Below are positions 31,120-37,313 of a stretch of 37,313 nucleotides of DNA, in pieces. Both the position numbers and the translations under genes were made by a program. A model generated the notes under the pieces. The model did no database searches. It saw only the letters and a program-made list of their open reading frames with translations, and was not told the origin of the DNA. The first letter of the stretch is position 1. The number at the start of each line of letters is the position of its first letter. The DNA lies in assembly GCA_021780035.1 (NCBI GenBank), contig JAJXZO010000003.1, positions 1 through 37,313 of the forward strand, written 5' to 3'. The stretch is from Pseudomonadota bacterium (GTDB taxonomy: Bacteria; Pseudomonadota; Alphaproteobacteria; Acetobacterales; Acetobacteraceae).

Positions 31120-31583
31120 CCGTCTTCGCCTGCCCTGTATTCCGCGAGCAGGCGGCGCACCGTGGCGACGGCCCGCGGCAGCGCGTTCGCCACCGCCGGG
31201 GATAGTCCTTCGCCGATCTCCATCGCGTCCGCACCCACGGCGACGAGCACGGTCCGGGCCGCGCTGCCGTAGAGCGTCACCGCCAGCGTGAGCAGCGCCC
31301 CGGGGTCGAGATGGTGCACGATCCCCGAGGCCGGCAACGCGGTGGCATGTTGGGCGGATGTGCGAATGCTGCCCGCCGGGGCGTCGGCCACGGCATCGAC
31401 GAACACGGCGAAGGCGGCGCCGGCGAGGCTCTCCGCCAGTTCCGGCGTCAGTTGCTGGCAGAACACCACCGTCACGTCGGGGGCGTCGGCCTCGGCAGCG
31501 ATGGCCTGCGCCACGGCCTGCCCGATGCCGTCGTCACCGCGGAGCGGATTGCCGTAGCCGATGACGAGAGCCTTGCCGCCCAC
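31116..31583 (-). CDS. hoxW: [NiFe] hydrogenase maturation protease (HoxW-like)
   Basis: From GTG 31583: MGGKALVIGYGNPLRGDDGIGQAVAQAI...AVFVDAVADAPAGSI...HHLDPGALLTLAVTLYG. Adjacent to hoxH, divergent from the group 3b operon. Confidence 0.88.
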   Translation of the reverse strand: MGGKALVIGYGNPLRGDDGIGQAVAQAIAAEADAPDVTVVFCQQLTPELAESLAGAAFAVFVDAVADAPAGSIRTSAQHATALPASGIVHHLDPGALLTLAVTLYGSAARTVLVAVGADAMEIGEGLSPAVANALPRAVATVRRLLAEYRAGEDG

Positions 31584-31676
31584 CCCGGATTCCCTGCGCG
31601 AAGCCCTGCGTGCCGATGTACACGCAAAGTTTGACCCGCCAAATCGGCAGGTTTCCACTACAAAATTGAAACCTCA

Positions 31677-31690
31677 TTGATATAGATCAA
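31677..31690 (+). promoter_or_regulatory. FNR/FixK-type anaerobox (perfect TTGAT-N4-ATCAA) upstream of the group 3b hydrogenase operon
   Basis: TTGATATAGATCAA, centre 31683.5; a -10-like TAGGCT at 31712-31717 is at class II FNR spacing; 63 nt upstream of the hydB ATG. Confidence 0.82.
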
Positions 31691-31753
31691 AGCGCCGTCA
31701 CAATAAACCTTTAGGCTAGAAGGCCAATAGCCGAACGTCAAGGGGAACCTGGG

Positions 31754-32902
31754 ATGACCACCATCCGTGCCCTGCCCCCCGGCAGTGCGGTGCTCAGGCT
31801 CGACGGCCTGCAGCAGCTCATCGCGGCACTGGCGGTCCGCGGCTACGAGATCGTCGGCCCCGTCGAGCGCGACGGGGCGATCCTTTACGACCGCATCGCC
31901 TCCACCGCCGACCTCCCGGCCGGACGAACCGACCGGCAGGAGCCTGGCTCCTACCGGCTGGAGCCCCGGGCCGACGGCGCCCTGTTCGCCTATGCCGTGG
32001 GTCCGCACTCCTGGAAGCGCTACCTGCACAGGCCGAACGAGACGCTGTTCAAAAGCCGCCGCGTCGGCGAGGAACTGGTGTTCGATCCGCCGGCCGGACC
32101 ACCGCCGCGCACCGCCTTCCTCGGCGTGCGCCCCTGCGAACTGGTGGCGATCTTCGTGCAGGACCGCGTGCTGATGGAGGGCCACTACGTCAACACCGGC
32201 TACAAGGCGCGCCGCGAGGCCACCTTCCTGGTGGTGGTGAACTGCGGCAGCCCCGCGGCCACCTGCTTCTGCACCTCGATGCACACCGGCCCTCGGGCCA
32301 CCGGCGGATTCGACATCGCGCTGACGGAATTGCTCGCCGACGGCCGGCAGGAGTTCCTGGCCGAACCCGGCACCGACGGCGGCGCCGCCCTGCTCGCCTA
32401 CCTGCCCACCCGCCCCGCCACCGAGGCCGATTGGCAGGCGGCGCTTGCCGTCACCGCGCAGGCGGTGGCGTCGATCGGCCGACGCATGCCGCCGGGGAAC
32501 GAAATCAAGGCGGCGCTGCAATCGAACCCGGAACACGCGCGCTGGGACGACGTGGCCAGGCGCTGCCTCGCTTGCGCCAACTGCACGCTGGTCTGCCCCA
32601 CCTGTTTCTGCACCACGGTGGAAGACCGCAGCGATCTCGACGGGCAGGGAGCGGCGCGCGTGCGGCGCTGGGACTCCTGCTTCACCCGCGACTTCTCATA
32701 CGTTCACGGCGGGGCGGTGCGCACGCAAACGCGATCACGCTTCCGCCAGTGGATGACACATAAGCTGGCACACTGGTGGGATCAGTTCGGCACCTCGGGC
32801 TGCGTCGGCTGCGGCCGTTGCATTGCCTGGTGTCCGGCCGGCATTGATATCACCGTGGAAGCGGCTGCGTTCACAGAGGGGCAAAATCATGGAATCACTT
32901 GA
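31754..32902 (+). CDS. hydB: Group 3b [NiFe] hydrogenase (sulfhydrogenase) beta subunit, 4Fe-4S protein
   Basis: [23 protein letters not shown]...; clusters [16 protein letters not shown] and [16 protein letters not shown]. Confidence 0.92.
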   Translation: MTTIRALPPGSAVLRLDGLQQLIAALAVRGYEIVGPVERDGAILYDRIASTADLPAGRTDRQEPGSYRLEPRADGALFAYAVGPHSWKRYLHRPNETLFKSRRVGEELVFDPPAGPPPRTAFLGVRPCELVAIFVQDRVLMEGHYVNTGYKARREATFLVVVNCGSPAATCFCTSMHTGPRATGGFDIALTELLADGRQEFLAEPGTDGGAALLAYLPTRPATEADWQAALAVTAQAVASIGRRMPPGNEIKAALQSNPEHARWDDVARRCLACANCTLVCPTCFCTTVEDRSDLDGQGAARVRRWDSCFTRDFSYVHGGAVRTQTRSRFRQWMTHKLAHWWDQFGTSGCVGCGRCIAWCPAGIDITVEAAAFTEGQNHGIT

Positions 32903-33356
32903 GCGGATCATTCTCGAACAGACCCTGTTCGCCGGGCTCGACCCGGACATCGCGCAACTCGTGACGGGCTGCGCGCGCAACCTGCATTTCGAGCCGGGCG
33001 CCTACCTGTTCCACGAAGGCGAGGATGCCAAGGAGTTCTACCTCATCCGCCACGGCGAGGTCGTGCTCGAGATCACCGCGCCGGGCCGGCGCACGCTCGT
33101 CCTCAGCACCATCAAGGATGGGGAGGTCGTGGGCGCATCGTGGCTCATTCCCCCCTACCGCTGGAACAGCGACGCCCGCGCCCGCGGTCATGTGCGTGCG
33201 CTCGGCTTCAACGCCGAGTGCCTGCGCCGCAAGTGCGACGAGGACGCGCGCGTCGGCTACGAGATGACCAAGAGGTTCATGCCGATGATGGTCAACCGGT
33301 TGCAGGCAGCCTACCTGCAACTGCTCGACGTCTACGGCCGGCCGGAAGGCAGTTGA
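32889..33356 (+). CDS. Stand-alone cyclic nucleotide-binding-fold protein, no HTH (HoxI-like)
   Basis: 155 aa; LEQTLFAGLDPDIAQLVTGCARNLHFEPGAYLFHEGEDAKEFYLIRHGEVVLEITAPGRRTLVLSTIKDGEVVGASWLIPPYRWNSDARARG; overlaps hydB end. Confidence 0.88.
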   Translation: MESLERIILEQTLFAGLDPDIAQLVTGCARNLHFEPGAYLFHEGEDAKEFYLIRHGEVVLEITAPGRRTLVLSTIKDGEVVGASWLIPPYRWNSDARARGHVRALGFNAECLRRKCDEDARVGYEMTKRFMPMMVNRLQAAYLQLLDVYGRPEGS

Positions 33357-33358
33357 AC

Positions 33359-34180
33359 GTGGACCCATATGTACCGCTACCCTACCGGGTGCTCGCCACC
33401 CGCAAGGATACGCCCGATGTGGTGACTCTCGATCTCGCACCGGTCGGCGACTCCATCCCGGAGCCGCAGCCGGGGCAGTTCACCATGCTCTACGTATTCG
33501 GCGTGGGCGAAGCGCCGATCAGCGTCAGCGGCGCGCCAGTGGACGGCAACCCGCTGGTGCAGACGGTGCGCGCCGTCGGCGCCGTCAGCAACGCCATCAC
33601 CCGGCTTCGTCCTGGCCAGGAGATCGGCGTGCGCGGCCCCTACGGCACCGCCTGGCCGGTGGAGAGCGCCACCGGCCACGACATCCTGTTCGTCGCCGGC
33701 GGCCTCGGCCTCGCGCCGCTGCGCCCGGCGATCCGCCATGTCCTCTCCAACCGCGACCGCTACGGCCGCGTCTCCCTGCTCTATGGCACCCGCGGCCCGG
33801 AAGACATGCTCTACCGCGACGAGCTGGCCGAGTGGCGGCGCATGCTCGACGTCGAGATCGAGGTCACCGTCGATCACGCCGACCGCACCTGGCGCGGCAC
33901 TGTCGGCGTCGTCACTAAGTTGATCCCGCGCGCCGATTTCGACCCCGAGCGCACCACGGCGATGGTCTGCGGGCCGGAAGTGATGATGCGCTTCTCGGTC
34001 CTCGCGCTGCAGGTCGCGGGGCTGCCGTTCGAGCGCACCTTCCTCTCGCTGGAGCGGGCGATGAAATGCGGCCTGGGGCTCTGCGGCCGCTGCCAGTTCG
34101 GCGCCCATTTCGTGTGCCAGGAAGGCGCGGTGATCAGCTACGACCGCATCGCCCACATCTTCACCGTGCGGGAGATCTGA
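33359..34180 (+). CDS. hydG: Group 3b hydrogenase gamma subunit, FAD/NAD(P)-binding with 2Fe-2S; GTG start
   Basis: [26 protein letters not shown]...[21 protein letters not shown]...[18 protein letters not shown]...CGPEVMMRF...[19 protein letters not shown]. Confidence 0.94.
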   Translation: MDPYVPLPYRVLATRKDTPDVVTLDLAPVGDSIPEPQPGQFTMLYVFGVGEAPISVSGAPVDGNPLVQTVRAVGAVSNAITRLRPGQEIGVRGPYGTAWPVESATGHDILFVAGGLGLAPLRPAIRHVLSNRDRYGRVSLLYGTRGPEDMLYRDELAEWRRMLDVEIEVTVDHADRTWRGTVGVVTKLIPRADFDPERTTAMVCGPEVMMRFSVLALQVAGLPFERTFLSLERAMKCGLGLCGRCQFGAHFVCQEGAVISYDRIAHIFTVREI

Positions 34181-34181
34181 G

Positions 34182-34949
34182 ATGTCCCGGCCCAGGCTTG
34201 CCGTCGTCAAGTTCGCCTCCTGCGACGGGTGCCAGTTGTCCCTGCTTGACTGCGAGGACGAACTGATCGCCGTCGCCGGTGCGGTGGAAATCGCCAATTT
34301 CCCCGAGGCATCGCGGGCGGTGCAGCCCGGCCCCTACGACGTCACCCTGGTGGAAGGCAGCATCACCACGCCGCACGACGTGGCGCGCATTCGCGAGATC
34401 CGCGCCGATTCCGGGCTGCTGGTCGCCATCGGCGCCTGCGCCACCGCCGGCGGCATCCAGGCGCTGCGCAACTTCGCCGACGCGGGGGAATACGTCAGCG
34501 CGGTCTACGCGCATCCCGAATACATCCGCACGCTGGCCACTTCGACGCCGATCAGCGACCACGTGAAGGTCGATTACGAACTGCGCGGCTGCCCCGTGAG
34601 CAAGCGGCAGTTGCTGGAACTCGTCTCCGCCCTGCTCGCCGAGCGCCGCCCCGAGTTGCCGGTGCACAGCGTCTGCGTCGAGTGCAAGCTCGCCGGCAAG
34701 GTGTGCGTGATGGTGGCGCACGGCACGCCGTGCCTCGGCCCGGTCACGCAGTGCGGCTGCGCCGCGCTCTGCCCCGGCTTCGCCCGCGGCTGCTACGGCT
34801 GCTTCGGCCCGGCCGAGACCACCAACACCACGGCGCTTGCCGCGCGGTGGCAGGCTCTCGGAACCACCCCGCGCGACGTACAGCGCGCATTCCGAACCTT
34901 CAACGCCGGCGCCGAACCCTTCCGCCGGGAGTCCGAATCCCATGGGTGA
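34182..34949 (+). CDS. hydD: Group 3b [NiFe] hydrogenase small (delta) subunit
   Basis: [23 protein letters not shown]...[17 protein letters not shown]...[19 protein letters not shown]...APYG-type C-terminal cysteines [28 protein letters not shown]. Confidence 0.95.
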   Translation: MSRPRLAVVKFASCDGCQLSLLDCEDELIAVAGAVEIANFPEASRAVQPGPYDVTLVEGSITTPHDVARIREIRADSGLLVAIGACATAGGIQALRNFADAGEYVSAVYAHPEYIRTLATSTPISDHVKVDYELRGCPVSKRQLLELVSALLAERRPELPVHSVCVECKLAGKVCVMVAHGTPCLGPVTQCGCAALCPGFARGCYGCFGPAETTNTTALAARWQALGTTPRDVQRAFRTFNAGAEPFRRESESHG

Positions 34950-36234
34950 AACACGACGGCTCCGCGTCGACATGCTCGCCCGCGTCGAGGGCGAGGGCGC
35001 GGTCGATATCGAGATCGACGACGGCCGGGTCACCTGCGCGCGGCTTTCCATCTTCGAGCCACCCAGGCTGTTCGAGGCGTTTCTGCGCGGCCGCGCCGCC
35101 GAAGAGGCACCCGACATCACCGCGCGCATCTGCGGCATCTGCCCCGTCGCCTACCAGATGAGTTCGGTGAACGCCATCGAGAGCATCTACGGGTTGGACC
35201 CGGGACCGGAGATCCGTGCGCTGCGCCGCCTGCTCTACTGCGGCGAATATATCGAGAGCCACGCCCTGCACATGGTGCTGCTGCACGCGCCGGATTTCCT
35301 CGGCTTCGAGGACGGCCTCGCCATGGCCGCCGAGCACGGGGAGATCGTCAAGCGCGCGCTGTTCGTCAAGAAGACCGGCAACACGCTGATGAGCGTGGTC
35401 GCCGGGCGCGAGGTGCACCCGATCAACGTCCGCGTCGGCGGCTTCTACCGCGCGCCCCGGCACGCCGAACTGGCGGCGATGCAGCCGGCCATCGCCCGCG
35501 CCCGCGACGACATGGTGGCCATCCTTCGCTGGGCCGGGAACTTCACCTACCCCGATCTGGAACAGGACTGGGAACTGGTGGCGCTGCGACATCCCGCCGA
35601 ATATCCGCTGATCGACGGGCGCATCGCCTCCACCGGCGGCATCGACATCCCCTTCACCGCCTTCGACGAGGAATTCGAGGAGGTCCACCACCCGCACTCC
35701 ACCTCGCTCTACGGCCGGGTGAAAAGCCGCGGCACCTATCTCACCGGCCCGCTCGCCCGCTACGCGCTGAATTACGAGTGCCTGCCGCCGCACATCCAGG
35801 CGCTGGCGAAGGAGGTCGGCCTCGGCCCCGTCTGCCGTAACCCTTACAAAAGCATCCTGGTGCGCGGCATCGAGACCGTCTACGCCTGCGAGGAGGCGCT
35901 GCGCATCATCGGCGCCTACCGCGAGCCCACCCCTGCCTCGGTGCCCTACACCCCGTGCGCGGGCGTGGGCGCCTGGGCAACGGAAGCGCCGCGCGGGATG
36001 CTCTGGCACCGCTACGAGGTGGACGGCGAAGGCACCATCCTGAACGCCCGCATCGTGCCGCCCACGGCGCAGAACCAGGCCGCGATCGACGCCGATGTGC
36101 TCGCCATGGCCAACCGCCACGTAAAGGAATCCGACACCGCGCTACAGCTTGCGTGCGAGACGGCGGTGCGCAACCACGACCCCTGCATCTCCTGCTCCTG
36201 CCACTTTCTCAAGCTCAACGTCACCCGCAGGTGA
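34942..36234 (+). CDS. hydA: Group 3b [NiFe] hydrogenase large (alpha) subunit
   Basis: [30 protein letters not shown]...[21 protein letters not shown]...C-terminal [19 protein letters not shown]. Confidence 0.96.
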   Translation: MGETRRLRVDMLARVEGEGAVDIEIDDGRVTCARLSIFEPPRLFEAFLRGRAAEEAPDITARICGICPVAYQMSSVNAIESIYGLDPGPEIRALRRLLYCGEYIESHALHMVLLHAPDFLGFEDGLAMAAEHGEIVKRALFVKKTGNTLMSVVAGREVHPINVRVGGFYRAPRHAELAAMQPAIARARDDMVAILRWAGNFTYPDLEQDWELVALRHPAEYPLIDGRIASTGGIDIPFTAFDEEFEEVHHPHSTSLYGRVKSRGTYLTGPLARYALNYECLPPHIQALAKEVGLGPVCRNPYKSILVRGIETVYACEEALRIIGAYREPTPASVPYTPCAGVGAWATEAPRGMLWHRYEVDGEGTILNARIVPPTAQNQAAIDADVLAMANRHVKESDTALQLACETAVRNHDPCISCSCHFLKLNVTRR

Positions 36235-36686
36235 CGGCGCTCGTCGTCGGCTTCGGAAACCCCGACCGCGGCGACGATGCCGCCGGGCCGCTGGTGGCGC
36301 GGCTGCTCGTGGATCGCATCGCGGCGCGCGTCGTGGAGCGGCACGGTGATGCGTTGGCGCTGCTCGACGAGTGGCGCGAAGCCGAGGCGCTGGTGCTGAT
36401 CGACGCCGCCGCGCCGATGGGCGAGCCGGGGCGCATCCACGAGATCGACCCTTGCACGGACGAGCTGCCGCGGCAGTTCGCCTTCGGCTCCACTCACGCC
36501 TTCGGTCTGGCCGAGGCCATCGCCCTGAGCCACCGCCTGGGCTCCCTGCCCGCGCGCACCAAGGTGTACGCCATCGAGGGGGAAAACTTCGCCCCCGGCG
36601 CCGCGCTTTCGCCCGCGGTCGCTGCCGCCGTGGACCGCCTCGCCGCCCGTGGCGGGGCGCTGCTGCCGCCCGCCGCCGAGGAATAA
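36231..36686 (+). CDS. Hydrogenase maturation protease (HycI/HoxW superfamily); GTG start overlapping hydA stop
   Basis: [26 protein letters not shown]...EALVLIDAAAPMGEPGRIHEID...STHAFGLAEAIALSHRLGSLPARTKVYAIEGENFAPGAALSPAV. Confidence 0.93.
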   Translation: MTALVVGFGNPDRGDDAAGPLVARLLVDRIAARVVERHGDALALLDEWREAEALVLIDAAAPMGEPGRIHEIDPCTDELPRQFAFGSTHAFGLAEAIALSHRLGSLPARTKVYAIEGENFAPGAALSPAVAAAVDRLAARGGALLPPAAEE

Positions 36687-36726
36687 CCGCGCCGCCGAAC
36701 CATTGCCGCAGCACCCCGACGGGACC

Positions 36727-37029
36727 ATGTCTGTTCCGGCGCCCAACGAAGGCGATGCTCCGGTGTTGCGCAACCTGCTTCTCACCCTGCTGGCGTCGGC
36801 GCTCTGGATAGGCAACTGGCTTGCCTATTTCGCCCGCGACCTGGGGGAGTGGTGGCAGCGGAGGCAGGAGCGGCGCGACTTCTGGGCCGGCTTCAGGCCG
36901 GAAAGCCACAAGCCCGTGCAGGGACCGCTCGGCGGCGAGGCGAAGCGCTCGTTCCCGCCGCCGCCGCCCCCACCACCGCCGGTGCGCGACATCGAGGAAC
37001 TGCCGCGGCGCACCCCGCGCCGTCGCTGA
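36727..37029 (+). CDS. Hypothetical protein, one predicted hydrophobic segment and polyproline tract (100 aa)
   Basis: MSVPAPNEGDAPVLRNLLLTLLASALWIGNWLAYFARDLGEWWQRRQERRDFWAGFRPESHKPVQGPLGGEAKRSFPPPPPPPPPVRDIEELPRRTPRRR. Confidence 0.55.
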   Translation: MSVPAPNEGDAPVLRNLLLTLLASALWIGNWLAYFARDLGEWWQRRQERRDFWAGFRPESHKPVQGPLGGEAKRSFPPPPPPPPPVRDIEELPRRTPRRR

Positions 37030-37033
37030 GCCT

Positions 37034-37282
37034 TCAGCCGCCGCCGATGGCGGGGATCAGCACCACCTCGCGGGCGTCGGCGAAGGAGGCGGCGTAGTCG
37101 CCCTGCACGATCACGCCATCGACGGCGAGCGCCATTCCCCGCTCGGCCGCGCGCCCGAGGCCGGGAAACCGGGCTTCCAGTTCACGCACCAGCGCGCCGA
37201 AGGTGGTGGCGCGCACCTCCACCTCCTCGGCACCACCGGCGAGGTCGCGGGCGATGGAGCCCGCGAGCCTTACCACCGGCAT
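37034..37282 (-). CDS. MoaD/ThiS family ubiquitin-like sulfur carrier protein
   Basis: 82 aa; VRLAGSIARDLAGGAEEVEVRATTFGALVRELEARFPGL...LAVDGVIVQGDYAASFADAREVVLIPAIGGG (C-terminal GG). Confidence 0.88.
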   Translation of the reverse strand: MPVVRLAGSIARDLAGGAEEVEVRATTFGALVRELEARFPGLGRAAERGMALAVDGVIVQGDYAASFADAREVVLIPAIGGG

Positions 37283-37285
37283 CCC

Positions 37286-37313
37286 CTAGCCACCCGCGCC
37301 GTCGAGCGCCTCC
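37286..37313 (-). CDS. 3' end of an unidentified minus-strand CDS (…EALDGAGG*)
   Basis: Stop codon (cta on + strand) at 37286-37288, open frame to window edge, 3 nt before the moaD-like start. Confidence 0.4.

Overview
High-GC bacterial chromosome segment. Gene content and order suggest an alphaproteobacterium, possibly Rhodospirillales/Acetobacteraceae-like; this is an inference. Left part (1 to ~22 kb) is mostly housekeeping: ftsB-like (partial), a degenerate enolase paralog, kdsA, pyrG, secG, tpiA, a PpiD/SurA-type foldase, trpEGDC, moaC, moeA, lexA, a HAD dehalogenase, azlD/azlC, pssA/psd, a LysM protein, cytochrome b561, cytochrome c'/c556, a LOG-family protein, a redox-disulfide/permease pair and a two-component system. 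Right part (24.4-36.7 kb) is a hydrogen-metabolism island with two different cytosolic [NiFe] hydrogenase operons: a group 3d/Hox-type hoxEFUYH and a group 3b sulfhydrogenase-type hydB-(cNMP-domain protein)-hydG-hydD-hydA-protease. A divergent maturation protease gene lies between them. Most notable observations: (i) HoxF is a 1056-aa NuoF-GltD/NfnB-like fusion, adding a predicted second flavin/NAD(P)H site to a Hox hydrogenase; (ii) both operons have an FNR/FixK-type anaerobox just upstream (TTGATTTAGGTCAA and a perfect TTGATATAGATCAA); (iii) an HTH-less, HoxI-like cyclic-nucleotide-binding-fold protein is inserted in the group 3b operon; (iv) an intact ORF in the usual eno position (kdsA-eno-ftsB) keeps the enolase scaffold but has lost essentially all catalytic motifs. 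All identifications were made by reading the translations; no database search was run.
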